Shown here: piece after piece, positions 47,225 to 56,784 of the stretch
How positions within the stretch are numbered: position 1 is the first letter of the stretch
Layout of the letters: each line of letters starts with the position of its first letter
Assembly (NCBI RefSeq): GCF_004366035.1
Contig: NZ_SOEE01000001.1
Location: 806,001 to 870,000 of the forward strand
Length of the DNA stretch: 64,000 bases
Direction: 5' to 3'
Origin: Cytobacillus oceanisediminis
GTDB taxonomy: Bacteria > Bacillota > Bacilli > Bacillales > Cytobacillaceae
The notes under the pieces: model-generated
Told to the model about the DNA's origin: nothing
Seen by the model: the letters and a program-made list of their open reading frames with translations, nothing else
Databases searched by the model: none
Translations under genes and position numbers: made by a program

Positions 47225-48841
47225 TTATGCCTTCAATCTTAATTTCTTAAGCATTCTATCGACTCTTGATCCGAACAGGAGATAGATTAATTTAGTTCTG
47301 AAGCTTAGGTAGAAATAGACTCCCGCTCCAGCTGCTGCGCAGATGATGACAATGATGATAGCCTGAAAATTGGATGCCGGCGATAAGAAGGCAGTTGTGA
47401 TTTTATAAACCACTCCTGCAGCAATGTACATGCATGCAGTAAATAATACAATCAGCATTCCTCGTCTTAAGACAAGCTTGAAGGGATATTTTGCAAATGT
47501 TTTAATTACGAAAAGGTTAATTAAAATAGCTACGATATAGCCAAGAGCGGTTGCAAATACGGCTCCCTGTGTTTCGAACAGTTTTATGAGCGGAATATTC
47601 AATGATAGCTTTACCAGCAGGCCTGTCAGCAAACTTAAGATTGTAAAACGCTGCTCATTGATTCCCTGCAGAATGGCTGCAGTTACCGAATAATAAGCAA
47701 AGAGAATCGCCACTGGTGCATAAGTTCTCAACACCTCAGTACCCAAATCTTTATGCTCATAAAATAGGGTGAAAACCGGCTCAGCAAGCAGGGATAATCC
47801 TGCTACGGCAGGAAGAGTCAGAAAAAGAAGCACCTGGAAAGTCTGGTTAAGCTGGCGGTTTAAATCTGACCTATCTTCATCCATAAATGCTTTCGTCACA
47901 CTTGGCACAAGCGTCAGCGAGAAGGCTGTGGCAAGCGAGACAGGAATGATGACCAGCTTATGCGTCTCAAAGTTCAGGACAGAAAAGGCTGCTACTGCAT
48001 TTTTCGATTCACCGATGGCATCCATCGCTCTGGTAAATGTTATCTGATCGATAAACTGAAAGAGAGGATTCGCGAGACCCACAAATACAAACGGTGCGGC
48101 ATAAAGAATGATTTCTTTATATATTTCCTTTAAGGAAATATCAACGGTTCCTTTATCTTCTTCAAGCAGTTTATCCAAATGCGGCTTACGTTTATACCAA
48201 TACCAGAATAATACCCCGAGGCTTCCGAGTCCGCCAATAAAGGCAGCAAAAGTAGCGACACTGATCGCTGCAGTCAGTGAACCTTCCATTACATTTAAAA
48301 CGACATATGCACCTGCAAGAACGAACAGGATGCGGACAATCTGCTCCACAACCTGTGAAACGGCAGTAGGACCCATTGACTGATGTCCCTGAAAGAACCC
48401 TCTTATCAAACTCATGAACGGAATAATAATCAGGGCAAATGATACCGCTCTAATTACAGTTGTTACATCTTTAACACTAACCTCAACGTCTTTCCCGGCC
48501 AGTGTCATTTCGGCAACTGCTGGAGCAAGGAAGAACAGGATCAGGAATGAAATGATTCCGCTTGCCGTCATGACAGCCAGACCTGATTTGAACAGCTTTC
48601 GTCCGACTGCATATTCCTCTATTGCATTATATTTAGAGATAAACTTTGAAACAGCAAGTGGAACCCCCGCTGTTGCAACACTAATAAAGATTGTATAAGG
48701 TGTATACGAAAAGGAATAAAGGGCTGTCCCTTCCTTCCCCACAATCTGGTAAAAAGGAATAACATAAAACAAACCAAGAACCTTCGAGATAATGGTGCCA
48801 AGCGTAAGGATGAAGGTTCCCTTTAAGAGCTTAGATGACAT
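47225..48841 (-). CDS. murJ: Lipid II flippase MurJ (YtgP)
   Basis: 538 aa MOP/MVF-superfamily membrane protein with about 14 hydrophobic helices. N-terminus MSSKLLKGTFILTLGTIISK, then LGLFYVIPFYQIVGKEGTA, is typical of YtgP, which transports the peptidoglycan precursor lipid II in B. subtilis. Conserved membrane arginines in LIRGFFQGHQSMGP are visible. AAGGAAGGG precedes the ATG. A family A repeat starts upstream. Confidence 0.92.
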   Translation of the reverse strand: MSSKLLKGTFILTLGTIISKVLGLFYVIPFYQIVGKEGTALYSFSYTPYTIFISVATAGVPLAVSKFISKYNAIEEYAVGRKLFKSGLAVMTASGIISFLILFFLAPAVAEMTLAGKDVEVSVKDVTTVIRAVSFALIIIPFMSLIRGFFQGHQSMGPTAVSQVVEQIVRILFVLAGAYVVLNVMEGSLTAAISVATFAAFIGGLGSLGVLFWYWYKRKPHLDKLLEEDKGTVDISLKEIYKEIILYAAPFVFVGLANPLFQFIDQITFTRAMDAIGESKNAVAAFSVLNFETHKLVIIPVSLATAFSLTLVPSVTKAFMDEDRSDLNRQLNQTFQVLLFLTLPAVAGLSLLAEPVFTLFYEHKDLGTEVLRTYAPVAILFAYYSVTAAILQGINEQRFTILSLLTGLLVKLSLNIPLIKLFETQGAVFATALGYIVAILINLFVIKTFAKYPFKLVLRRGMLIVLFTACMYIAAGVVYKITTAFLSPASNFQAIIIVIICAAAGAGVYFYLSFRTKLIYLLFGSRVDRMLKKLRLKA

Positions 48842-48857
48842 ATAATCCCTTCCTTTA

Positions 48858-48996
48858 TGAAATGCGGAAGCGCCTTGCCAGCCTCCGACATCTCGAGGGG
48901 GTAGGCGCTCCTCCTAAAAGCCAGCGCTTTTAGTCGAGCGATGATAAAGCTGTCGAAGCGTTCCCTTTTGAGCTGGACAGTAATCGACTTTCAAAG
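48858..48996 (+). repeat. Family A repeat, copy upstream of murJ
   Basis: Begins AAATGCGGAAGCGCCTTGCC and ends GAGCTGGACAGTAATCGACT followed by TTCAAAG. The following 170 bases to the ytfP promoter hold a dyad ACACTATTTGTAGTGT (49097-49112) and no gene. Confidence 0.75.
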
Positions 48997-49165
48997 CTTT
49001 CTCTCTTATTTAAAAAACTAAAGCATGCAGGCTTTTACAGCCTGTGATTGCCAAAACAATTCGCAGTAAGTTCGTCAATTTTCTATCTTTTTAGACACAC
49101 TATTTGTAGTGTACTCTTCTTACAGAGGAAATTCCACTTGCAATACCGTATTATGGGGCATTATT

Positions 49166-49193
49166 TTTAGAAATAGGATATTTGATTTATAAT
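49166..49193 (+). promoter_or_regulatory. SigA promoter of ytfP
   Basis: TTTAGA, 16-base spacer, perfect TATAAT; 45 bases before the ATG. Confidence 0.75.
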
Positions 49194-49237
49194 GTAGCTA
49201 TTGCTTTTATAGCGAATCAAGATAAGTTGGTGAAAAT

Positions 49238-50506
49238 ATGAAATATGATGTAATAGTTATAGGCGGGGGTCCTTCGGGATTGATGGCAGCAATCGGTGCT
49301 GCGGAACAGAAGGCAAAAGTTCTTCTGATTGACAAAGGAAACAAGCTTGGAAGGAAGCTTGCCATTTCCGGAGGAGGCCGGTGCAATGTCACCAACAGGC
49401 TTCCAGTGGATGAAATCATTAAGCATATTCCCGGCAATGGCCGTTTTTTGTACAGTGCATTCTCCATTTTCAGCAATGAGGATATTATCCGCTTCTTTGA
49501 GAATTTAGGAATTAAGCTGAAGGAAGAAGATCACGGGCGGATGTTTCCTGTTACCGACAAAGCACAATCTGTTGTTGATGCCTTGATCTCAAGGCTGAAG
49601 GAGCTGAAAGTCGATATCAAAACGAACAGCCCTATCCAGGATGTTCACTATGAAAATGGCAGGGTGAAATCGGTTGAATTAAAAACAGGCGATGTATATG
49701 AAGCAGATTCAGTTGTAGTTGCCGTCGGAGGAAAATCAGTCCCTCATACCGGCTCAACTGGCGACGGCTATGCATGGGCGCAAAAAGCTGGCCATACGAT
49801 TACAGAGCTTTTCCCAACCGAGGTTCCGCTGACATCTTCTGAGAATTTTATTAAAGAGAAAATGCTGCAGGGATTGTCGCTCCGGAGTGTGGCGCTTAGT
49901 GTTTTAAACCCTAAAGGAAAAGTGCTCATAACCCATCGGATGGATATGATTTTTACCCATATTGGCATTAGCGGCCCGGCCGTCTTGCGCTGCAGCCAAT
50001 ACGTGGTGAAAGCGATGAAGAAGTGGAACTTAAAAGAAGTGGTCATGAATTTAGACGCAATCCCGGATATGAAAGAAGAGCCTCTTTTTCAGGATGTGTC
50101 CAAAAAGATCAAAGAAGAGCCAAAGAAAAGTATTAAAAATCTCTTAAAAGGGATGCTGCCCGAAAGATATCTTTTGTTTCTTCTTGAGCAGAACGGAATT
50201 GATCCGTCCTCACAGGGAGCTTCGATTTCAAACGAAAAGATCAGAAGCTTTGTAAAAGCCTGCAAATCTTTTCAGTTTAAAGTAAATGGGACGCTGCCTC
50301 TCGATAAAGCCTTTGTTACCGGCGGAGGGGTTTCCGTAAAAGAAATTGAACCGCAAACAATGGCTTCAAAGTTGATGGAAGGACTTTTCTTCTGCGGAGA
50401 AATTCTGGACATCCACGGCTACACAGGCGGGTATAATATCACATCCGCACTTGTAACAGGCAGGTTAGCCGGATTAAACGCAGCAGTTTCAGCTAGGATC
50501 GTATAA
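49238..50506 (+). CDS. ytfP: HI0933-type flavoprotein YtfP
   Basis: 422 aa FAD/NAD(P)-binding oxidoreductase of the HI0933/BaiN family. The N-terminal dinucleotide fold [18 protein letters not shown] ends with the acidic LLIDKG. The family signature is [16 protein letters not shown], followed by [12 protein letters not shown] and the C-terminal FAD loop [15 protein letters not shown]. The reaction is not established for this subfamily. The ribosome site is weak (GTTGGTG). A bidirectional terminator follows. Confidence 0.92.
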   Translation: MKYDVIVIGGGPSGLMAAIGAAEQKAKVLLIDKGNKLGRKLAISGGGRCNVTNRLPVDEIIKHIPGNGRFLYSAFSIFSNEDIIRFFENLGIKLKEEDHGRMFPVTDKAQSVVDALISRLKELKVDIKTNSPIQDVHYENGRVKSVELKTGDVYEADSVVVAVGGKSVPHTGSTGDGYAWAQKAGHTITELFPTEVPLTSSENFIKEKMLQGLSLRSVALSVLNPKGKVLITHRMDMIFTHIGISGPAVLRCSQYVVKAMKKWNLKEVVMNLDAIPDMKEEPLFQDVSKKIKEEPKKSIKNLLKGMLPERYLLFLLEQNGIDPSSQGASISNEKIRSFVKACKSFQFKVNGTLPLDKAFVTGGGVSVKEIEPQTMASKLMEGLFFCGEILDIHGYTGGYNITSALVTGRLAGLNAAVSARIV

Positions 50507-50511
50507 TAAAG

Positions 50512-50545
50512 AGAGCCTGATGCTCCTCAGACATCAGGCTCTATA
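50512..50545. terminator. Terminator between ytfP and cse60
   Basis: Perfect stem GAGCCTGATG / CATCAGGCTC. The minus-strand tail is TCTTTATTAT, the plus-strand tail TATATATA. It overlaps the cse60 stop. Confidence 0.78.
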
Positions 50546-50716
50546 TATAACCATGGCAGAGAAACAATAAATTTGTTCATCTTCATCCTCTTGCACTGCG
50601 GCAACATTATATTTTATATCCAGCAGCTTTTTTTCCTCAATCTTCTCCAGAAAATGATTCATATCCTTTTCCAGATCTTTTTCATGTTCATGATCAAATA
50701 ACTTTACCTTAATCAC
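50534..50716 (-). CDS. cse60: Sporulation protein Cse60
   Basis: 60 aa, identical in length to B. subtilis Cse60, a small SigE-dependent mother-cell protein of unknown function. Features: KVKLFDHEHEKDLEKDMNHF and the conserved C-terminus QIYCFSAMVIYRA. The start is GTG at 50716, with AAAGGAAG 6 bases upstream; an in-frame TTG at 50755 would add 13 residues and lacks a site. No convincing SigE -10/-35 pair was identified by eye. Neighbours ytfP and ytwF agree with the B. subtilis order. Confidence 0.88.
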   Translation of the reverse strand: MIKVKLFDHEHEKDLEKDMNHFLEKIEEKKLLDIKYNVAAVQEDEDEQIYCFSAMVIYRA

Positions 50717-50780
50717 AGGAAACTTCCTTTCAGATTTTTTTATCAGCTTGTCCAATTTTCTGAATTTTTAAAACTAAAAC

Positions 50781-50810
50781 ACAAAAAAACGAAGCCTGCT
50801 GCGGCTCCGC
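50781..50810 (-). terminator. Terminator of ytwF
   Basis: Minus strand CGGAGCC / GGCTTCG (one wobble) followed by TTTTTTTG. Confidence 0.85.
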
Positions 50811-50816
50811 TCTTCT

Positions 50817-51122
50817 CTATTTTGTTTCACCCTGCCAGTTCAGCATGCCCCCGGTCATATTGCGGACTTTATATCCCTGGTCCTGCAAATAGTGGCATAC
50901 GTTTCCGCTGCGACCACCGGAACGGCAAATAATAATGTACTCCGTATCTTTATCAAATTTATCAAGATTCTCAGGTATCGTGCCCATACGGATATGTCTC
51001 GCCCCTGGAATCATGCCGGATGCAACCTCTTCATCTTCCCTTACATCGACAAGCTCAAGTTTCTCCCCTTCTTCAAGCTTTTTTTGCAATTCTTCTGTTG
51101 TTATCTCTTCAATACGTTCCAA
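50817..51122 (-). CDS. ytwF: Rhodanese-like protein YtwF
   Basis: 101 aa single rhodanese domain: ELVDVREDEEVASGMIPGA, and the active-site loop IICRSGGRSGNV with catalytic Cys66. A sulfur carrier/transferase by family. The TTG at 51122 is favoured (AAAGG 9 bases upstream, family length). A GTG at 51180-51182 would add 20 residues but its AGGAG abuts the codon, so the start is the uncertain part. Confidence 0.87.
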   Translation of the reverse strand: MERIEEITTEELQKKLEEGEKLELVDVREDEEVASGMIPGARHIRMGTIPENLDKFDKDTEYIIICRSGGRSGNVCHYLQDQGYKVRNMTGGMLNWQGETK

Positions 51123-51232
51123 TCCTAACACCCTTTCTGAAAAGCCTTTTAAATAGAACTTAGCATTAAATAATGCTGCCACTCCTATAATACCCTATAT
51201 GGGACGAAAAATATAAATAGGAAGTTTCTATA

Positions 51233-51272
51233 ACACAAATACAAAACCACCTCTGACAAATAGAGGCGGTTT
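51233..51272 (-). terminator. Terminator of leuS
   Basis: Minus strand AAACCGCCTC / GAGGTGGTTT followed by TTGTATTTG, 13 bases after the leuS stop. Confidence 0.8.
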
Positions 51273-51285
51273 CATCTGGTATACC

Positions 51286-53703
51286 TTAATTTGCAACGAT
51301 ATTCACAAGTTTACCAGGCACAGCGATGACTTTACGAACGGTTTTTCCGTCAATTTGTTCTTTTACTTTATCATCGCCCATTGCGATTTGCTCCAATAAA
51401 TCTTTTTTGGCATCGGCTGGAACCATAAGCTTTGCTTTTACTTTGCCGTTGATTTGGATAACGATTTCGACTTCATCATCTGTCATTTTAGCTTCATCAT
51501 ATGCAGGCCAAGCTTCATACGCAATGGATTCACCATGCCCTAATTTAGACCAAAGCTCTTCGGACATGTGAGGAGCAATAGGTGAAAGCATTTTAACAAA
51601 GCCTTCTGCAAAGGTCTTTGGAAGCACATCTGCTTTATATGCTTCATTGATGAATACCATCATTTGAGAAATAGCTGTGTTGAAACGCAGCCCCTCGTAG
51701 TCCTCAGTTACTTTTTTCACCGTTTGGTGGTAAACCTTTTCAAGGCTGCTGCCTTCTTCGATGTCCTTAATTCTCGGACTTAATTCACCAGTCTCTTCCA
51801 CAAACAAACGCCAGATCCGGTCAAGGAATCTTCTTGAACCATCCAATCCATTTGTAGACCATGCGATGGAAGCTTCAAGAGGTCCCATAAACATTTCGTA
51901 TAGACGAAGAGTATCAGCACCATGGCTTGCTACAATTTCATCCGGATTAACGACATTGCCTTTTGATTTACTCATTTTCTCATTATTTTCCCCAAGAATC
52001 ATACCTTGGTTAAATAACTTTTGAAACGGTTCCTTCGTATGGACAACTCCCACATCATAAAGGACCTTGTGCCAGAAACGGGCATATAGGAGATGAAGAA
52101 CCGCATGTTCAGCTCCGCCGATATAAATATCAACCGGAAGCCATTCTTTTAATTTCTCAGGGTCTGCAAGAGCTTCACTGTTTTTCGGATCAATATAGCG
52201 AATATAGTACCAGCAGCTGCCTGCCCATTGCGGCATTGTGTTGGTTTCCCTGCGGCCTTTTTTGCCTGTTTCAGGATCCACGACATTAACCCACTCATCG
52301 ATGTTGGCTAATGGTGACTCTCCAGTGCCGGATGGTTTGATTTCCGTTGTTTTTGGAAGCACTAATGGCAGCTGATCTTCCGGCACGGCAGTCATTGTGC
52401 CATCTTCCCAGTGGATCACTGGAATCGGCTCGCCCCAATAGCGCTGGCGGCTGAATAGCCAGTCACGAAGACGATAAGTAACCTTCTTAGTGCCAATGCC
52501 TTTCTCTTCAAGCCATTCGATCATTTTCTCAATCGCTTCCTCTTTGTTTAATCCATCAAGGAAATCTGAGTTTACATGCTCGCCATCGCCAGTGTACGCT
52601 TCTTTTTCAACATCTCCTCCGGCAACGACTTCTTTAATAGGAAGATCAAATTGCTTGGCGAACTCATAGTCGCGCTCGTCATGAGCTGGAACCGCCATGA
52701 TGGCCCCAGTTCCATAGCTGACTAAAACATAATCTGCAATCCAGATTGGCATTTTTTCGCCATTGACCGGGTTAATCGCATAAGCGCCAGTGAAGACACC
52801 TGTTTTTTCTTTAGCAAGATCTGTCCGCTCTAGATCGCTCTTGCTTTTTACTTTGTCAATGTAAGCCTGAACTGCCTCACGCTGCCCATCTGCTGTAATT
52901 TTTTCAACAAGCACATGTTCTGGAGCAAGAACAGCATATGTTGCACCATATAATGTGTCAGGTCTTGTGGTGAAAACAGTGAACGTGCCATCATGGTCTT
53001 CAATATTGAACGTTACTTCTGCTCCTTCAGAACGGCCGATCCAGTTTCGCTGCATATCTTTAAGGCTCTCTGGCCAATCCAATAAATCAAGATCTTCAAG
53101 CAGGCGATCCGCATAAGCCGTAATTTTAAGCATCCACTGCCTCATTGGACGGCGTTCTACCGGATGGCCTCCGCGTTCACTTTTTCCGTCAATGACCTCT
53201 TCATTTGCAAGTACTGTTCCAAGTGCGGGACACCAGTTAACAGCTACTTCATCGATATATGCAAGTCCTTTTTCATAAAGCTTTAAGAATATCCACTGAG
53301 TCCATTTATAGTATTCAGGGTCTGTTGTGTTTACTTCACGATCCCAGTCATATGAAAAACCTAAAGCCTTAATCTGGCGGCGGAAGGTGTTGATATTCTG
53401 TTCTGTGAATTCAGCAGGATCGTTTCCTGTATCAAGGGCATATTGCTCGGCAGGCAAACCAAATGCATCCCAGCCCATTGGGTGAAGGACATTATAGCCC
53501 TGCATGCGCTTCATACGGGAAAGGATGTCTGTTGCCGTATATCCTTCCGGGTGACCGACATGAAGTCCTGCGCCTGAAGGATAAGGGAACATATCAAGCG
53601 CATAAAACTTGCGCTTGCCTTTATCTTCAGTTGTTTTGAAAGTTTTATTTTCTTCCCAGTAGCCTTGCCACTTTTTTTCAATCTCCTGATGATTGAAACT
53701 CAT
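51286..53703 (-). CDS. leuS: Leucyl-tRNA synthetase LeuS
   Basis: 805 aa class Ia synthetase. HIGH-type motif [18 protein letters not shown] near the N-terminus; CP1 editing domain with [12 protein letters not shown] and [26 protein letters not shown] near residue 580; C-terminal anticodon-binding and final domains. AGGAGG precedes the ATG (AGGAGGAAACAAAAATG). Regulated by an upstream leucine T-box (54012-54250), from which it is separated by a family B repeat. Confidence 0.98.
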   Translation of the reverse strand: MSFNHQEIEKKWQGYWEENKTFKTTEDKGKRKFYALDMFPYPSGAGLHVGHPEGYTATDILSRMKRMQGYNVLHPMGWDAFGLPAEQYALDTGNDPAEFTEQNINTFRRQIKALGFSYDWDREVNTTDPEYYKWTQWIFLKLYEKGLAYIDEVAVNWCPALGTVLANEEVIDGKSERGGHPVERRPMRQWMLKITAYADRLLEDLDLLDWPESLKDMQRNWIGRSEGAEVTFNIEDHDGTFTVFTTRPDTLYGATYAVLAPEHVLVEKITADGQREAVQAYIDKVKSKSDLERTDLAKEKTGVFTGAYAINPVNGEKMPIWIADYVLVSYGTGAIMAVPAHDERDYEFAKQFDLPIKEVVAGGDVEKEAYTGDGEHVNSDFLDGLNKEEAIEKMIEWLEEKGIGTKKVTYRLRDWLFSRQRYWGEPIPVIHWEDGTMTAVPEDQLPLVLPKTTEIKPSGTGESPLANIDEWVNVVDPETGKKGRRETNTMPQWAGSCWYYIRYIDPKNSEALADPEKLKEWLPVDIYIGGAEHAVLHLLYARFWHKVLYDVGVVHTKEPFQKLFNQGMILGENNEKMSKSKGNVVNPDEIVASHGADTLRLYEMFMGPLEASIAWSTNGLDGSRRFLDRIWRLFVEETGELSPRIKDIEEGSSLEKVYHQTVKKVTEDYEGLRFNTAISQMMVFINEAYKADVLPKTFAEGFVKMLSPIAPHMSEELWSKLGHGESIAYEAWPAYDEAKMTDDEVEIVIQINGKVKAKLMVPADAKKDLLEQIAMGDDKVKEQIDGKTVRKVIAVPGKLVNIVAN

Positions 53704-53777
53704 TTTTGTTTCCTCCTATTATTGAAAATAAAATCAGGCTCTTTTCTTGTAAACCGTTTTTTGGCTTATGAATATTG

Positions 53778-53956
53778 CCCGTTGATTTTAGCAGGAAGCA
53801 CTTAGCGAACCCGCGGGGAGAGAGGAGAGCCTCCTCGGCTTCCGCCTGCGGGGTCTCTAACTTCCCTCACTTCCCGCAGGAATTGAATGAGCACCGCACG
53901 AAGAAAATGCGTCAGCATTTTCGAGGATCAAGTGCCCCCCGCTACAATCAACTCAG
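53778..53956 (+). repeat. Family B intergenic repeat, copy 3, in the leuS leader
   Basis: Starts CCCGTTGATTTTAGCAGGAA and ends CTACAATCAACTCAG. The interior hairpin GAAAATGC-GTCA-GCATTTTC lies beside GCACCGCACGAA. It lies between the T-box terminator and leuS, so it is transcribed antisense-wise in the leuS 5' UTR. Confidence 0.87.
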
Positions 53957-54011
53957 ATAGTTAAACTTAGTCTGTAAGCAACGAACTTTACAAAACAGCC
54001 TAAAAAATAAA

Positions 54012-54250
54012 ACAAAAAACCTCTCATCCCAAAAAAGGGACGAGAGGATTATGTATAAATCTCCCGCGGTACCACCCACATTAGTGAACATGTCACTCGC
54101 TTCATTCATCCTTAACGCGGAAAACGGCAAGCATTACTGGTCCTTCACACTTGCTGCTCCAAGGCGAGTTCATGATGTGCCCGGCTGACTTGCACCTTCC
54201 GTCAACTCTCTAAAACGGGCTGTTGCACCACTACTGCTCCTTATCTAAGC
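54012..54250 (-). promoter_or_regulatory. Leucine T-box riboswitch of leuS
   Basis: On the minus strand the conserved T-box GGGTGGTACCGCGG (54064-54077) with UGGU bulge is followed by terminator CCTCTCGTCCC / GGGATGAGAGG and TTTTTTG (54014-54047). Upstream is a Stem I-like region with AGAGAGTTG, and a candidate specifier CTC (Leu) at 54166-54168 in GAACTCGCC. UGGU fits the A discriminator of tRNA-Leu. Uncharged tRNA-Leu should stabilise the antiterminator. Confidence 0.95.
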
Positions 54251-54279
54251 ATTTTAGTATAAGAATATGACTATTGTAA
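54251..54279 (-). promoter_or_regulatory. SigA promoter of the leuS T-box leader
   Basis: Minus strand TTACAA, 17-base spacer, TAAAAT (an overlapping TATACT is an alternative -10), directly upstream of the T-box. Confidence 0.62.
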
Positions 54280-54366
54280 TAAATTTCCCGCCAGGATGCA
54301 AGTAGGCTTATCCTGACAGGAATTTAATAACTAGAATATGCAATGCTTTTCGAAATGTGATTGTAT

Positions 54367-55143
54367 TTACTGAACAGTATATCCTCCATCGATAACTGCC
54401 GCCTGTCCTGTAATTCCTTTAGCACCGTCACCAGCCAAAAAAATAGCATAATCCGCAATCTCTTCTACCGTCAGCAGCCTCTTTTGCGGCACTAAGGGAT
54501 AAATAACTTCTTCCAGCGCTTTTTCAATAGGTACATTTCTTGTTTTAGCAAGATCATTCAGCTGATTTCTTACGAGTGGTGTATCTACATAGCCCGGGCA
54601 AATGGCATTAACCGTAATGCCATCTTCAGCAGCTTCCAATGCTGCGACTTTAGTAAGGCCTATAACGCCATGCTTGGCACTGTTATAAGCTGCTTTCCCC
54701 GCGAATCCAACAAGACCGTTAATGGATGCCATGTTCAGAATACGGCCGGACTTTTGTTTTTTCATAACGGGTATGACATGTTTAATGGCCATGAACGGTG
54801 CAGTCAGCATTACTTTGATCAGAAACTCGAATTTCTCAGTAGGAAAGTCTTCAATAAAGGAAACATGCTGCAGCCCTGCATTGTTAATGAGCACATCCAA
54901 GGCACCGAATTGGCTGACAGTTTCATTGATGGCCGCTTGTATATCAGACTCTAAGGTCACATCACATTTAAGCCCGATTGCTTCAAAACCTTCATGCTGC
55001 AAATTTTCTGCAGCTTTTTTCACGGCCTCTTCCTGAATATCTGTCAGAACAATTTTCGAGCCGTGTTCAGCAAATCTCTTGCCAATTTCATAGCCAATTC
55101 CCTGCGCTGCACCGGTTATAAAAACTACTTTATTTTGTACCAT
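54367..55143 (-). CDS. 3-hydroxybutyrate dehydrogenase (SDR family)
   Basis: 258 aa short-chain dehydrogenase, NAD+-dependent oxidation of D-3-hydroxybutyrate to acetoacetate. Cofactor motif FITGAAQGIGYEIGKR with Asp in VLTDIQ (NAD preference), NNAG, catalytic Ser and YxxxK in NMASINGLVGFAGKAAYNSAKHG, and the BdhA-like INNAGLQHVSFIEDFPTEKF and CPGYVDTPLVRNQ. Closest in context to B. subtilis YxjF, which is also linked to a GntP permease. AAGGAGC precedes the ATG. Second gene of the sigma-54 operon. Confidence 0.92.
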   Translation of the reverse strand: MVQNKVVFITGAAQGIGYEIGKRFAEHGSKIVLTDIQEEAVKKAAENLQHEGFEAIGLKCDVTLESDIQAAINETVSQFGALDVLINNAGLQHVSFIEDFPTEKFEFLIKVMLTAPFMAIKHVIPVMKKQKSGRILNMASINGLVGFAGKAAYNSAKHGVIGLTKVAALEAAEDGITVNAICPGYVDTPLVRNQLNDLAKTRNVPIEKALEEVIYPLVPQKRLLTVEEIADYAIFLAGDGAKGITGQAAVIDGGYTVQ

Positions 55144-55200
55144 GAATAAGCTCCTTTCAAAAACAAAGCCGGGGCTCCATTGTATGAGCCCCTGCCGAAA

Positions 55201-56520
55201 TTAGATTCCCAGACCAAGTGAGAATAAGATAATAGCCAATGCTAACCCAATTAGTGGAACAATTACCGTTACAGCAGCCACAGCCCCATATGCAGCCTGA
55301 TGAGATTCCCCGCAGATAGCCCGTACAGTGGTAACAACATAGCCATTATGCGGCAAAGAGTCCAGGGCACCAGATGAAATGGCAACCGTTCTGTGCAGGG
55401 CTTCTGCATTGACGCCCATGTCCATATAATGCGGGGCCAGAATCGGCAATGCAATGGCCTGCCCGCCTGAAGCTGAACCGGTCATGCCGGCGATAACACT
55501 TACTGCTATGGCACCGCCTATCAGCGGGCTTCCAGGAATGCTTGTCATCCAATCTACAGCTGTGGCAAATGCAGGCACTGCCTTTGCCACTCCGCCAAAC
55601 CCGACAACAGCAGCTGTATTCCCTATCGCTATCAATGCGCCTAATGTCCCATCAGACACAGCATTCCAGAAATTTGTGAAATACTTTCTATTCAATAGAT
55701 ATGTGGCAATAACTCCGCCCAGTAATGCAAGAATAAGTGCAGATTGTGCAAGAGAGTCATGGAATATAAATGAGATAATTAAAACGACAGCTAATGGGAG
55801 AACTCCCATAAGAGGGTGCGGTAATTCCTTATTCTCAGTTACAGGATCCTGCTTGCGGGATTCAAAGGTTTCTCCTTTGTTTACAGCCTTTGTGATCATG
55901 CGCTTCAGCCACCAGTAGCCAAAAATCATCATGAACACAGCGACAATTAAGCTGACTTCCCAGCCTGCATATGGAGTCGTTCCAAGAAATTCAATCGGAA
56001 TCCAGTTTTGAATTTCCGGTGAACCCGCAGAAGTCATCGTAAAAGTTACAGATCCAAAGGCAAGTGCTGCTGGGATGAACCTTCTTGGAAGATTTGCCTG
56101 TTTAAATAAACTTAATGCCATTGGATATACGGAGAAAGCAACTACGAATAAACTGACTCCGCCATAAGTTAAAATAGCACAGGAAGCGACAATGGCAAGA
56201 ACGGCATATTTCATTCCGAGCTTATCCACTACCATTTTGGATACACTGTCAGCCGCACCGCTGTCTTCCATTACCTTCCCAAAAATTGCACCCAATAGGA
56301 ACATTAGGTACCATGATGTAACAAACCCTGAAAAGCCGGACATATAGTTCCCGACCAAATTGGCCTCTCCTTCACCTGCCAGCTGCGGAAATAATGGCAT
56401 GCCGCTAAAAAGAGCTACAAACAAGGCAGATAACGGCCCGACAACCAGCAGGTTCATTCCCCGCATAGTCAGGAAAATCAGCAGGGCAAGCCCGCCTATT
56501 AATCCAATCATACTTAGCAT
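55201..56520 (-). CDS. GntP-family permease (YxjC-like)
   Basis: 439 aa, about 12 membrane helices, organic-acid:H+ symporter family. MLSMIGLIGGLALLIFLTMR at the start, and TGSASGGQAIALP plus AVSDGTLGALIAIGNTAA in the GntP half-sites. Linked to 3-hydroxybutyrate dehydrogenase, so uptake of 3-hydroxybutyrate or a related short hydroxy/keto acid is the likely role (inference). ATG at 56520 is chosen for AAAGGGGG 7 bases upstream; the 14-residue in-frame extension is rejected. Transcribed from a sigma-54 promoter 265 bases upstream. Confidence 0.9.
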   Translation of the reverse strand: MLSMIGLIGGLALLIFLTMRGMNLLVVGPLSALFVALFSGMPLFPQLAGEGEANLVGNYMSGFSGFVTSWYLMFLLGAIFGKVMEDSGAADSVSKMVVDKLGMKYAVLAIVASCAILTYGGVSLFVVAFSVYPMALSLFKQANLPRRFIPAALAFGSVTFTMTSAGSPEIQNWIPIEFLGTTPYAGWEVSLIVAVFMMIFGYWWLKRMITKAVNKGETFESRKQDPVTENKELPHPLMGVLPLAVVLIISFIFHDSLAQSALILALLGGVIATYLLNRKYFTNFWNAVSDGTLGALIAIGNTAAVVGFGGVAKAVPAFATAVDWMTSIPGSPLIGGAIAVSVIAGMTGSASGGQAIALPILAPHYMDMGVNAEALHRTVAISSGALDSLPHNGYVVTTVRAICGESHQAAYGAVAAVTVIVPLIGLALAIILFSLGLGI

Positions 56521-56589
56521 TTCATTTCCCCCTTTGTTTTTAAAAATAGGCTGTTTTCGCAAGGTTTGCTGCTATTTGTATACTATTTA

Positions 56590-56660
56590 CTGAGTTGATT
56601 GCAGCGGGACAGGAGAGACCTCGCGGAAAGCGAGCAGCCTGGAGCGGAAATCAACGGACA
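56590..56660 (-). repeat. Family B intergenic repeat, copy 4 (short, inverted)
   Basis: Minus strand TCCGTTGATTTCCGCTCCAG to GCAATCAACTCAGT; only about 70 bases, so the interior is mostly missing. It lies in the leader of the permease operon. Confidence 0.82.
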
Positions 56661-56734
56661 ACATGAATAGGCGAAAAACAACAATTTATACGAAAAGAGC
56701 CTAAAAATAAGAAAAACTTTTCATCCCCTTTCTT

Positions 56735-56748
56735 TGAAAACGTTTGCA
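56735..56748. promoter_or_regulatory. cre site downstream of the sigma-54 promoter
   Basis: TGAAAACGTTTGCA matches TGWAANCGNTNWCA at all but one position. It lies about 25-40 bases after the expected transcription start, suited to CcpA roadblock. Confidence 0.78.
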
Positions 56749-56784
56749 GAAAAAATCAGAAAAATAACTTGCTGAGAAAAGATA

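Noticed and set aside
51123-51182. GTG start of ytwF adding 20 residues
   Set aside because: Its AGGAG touches the start codon and the added residues are not part of the rhodanese domain; the TTG at 51122 fits better, though not proven.
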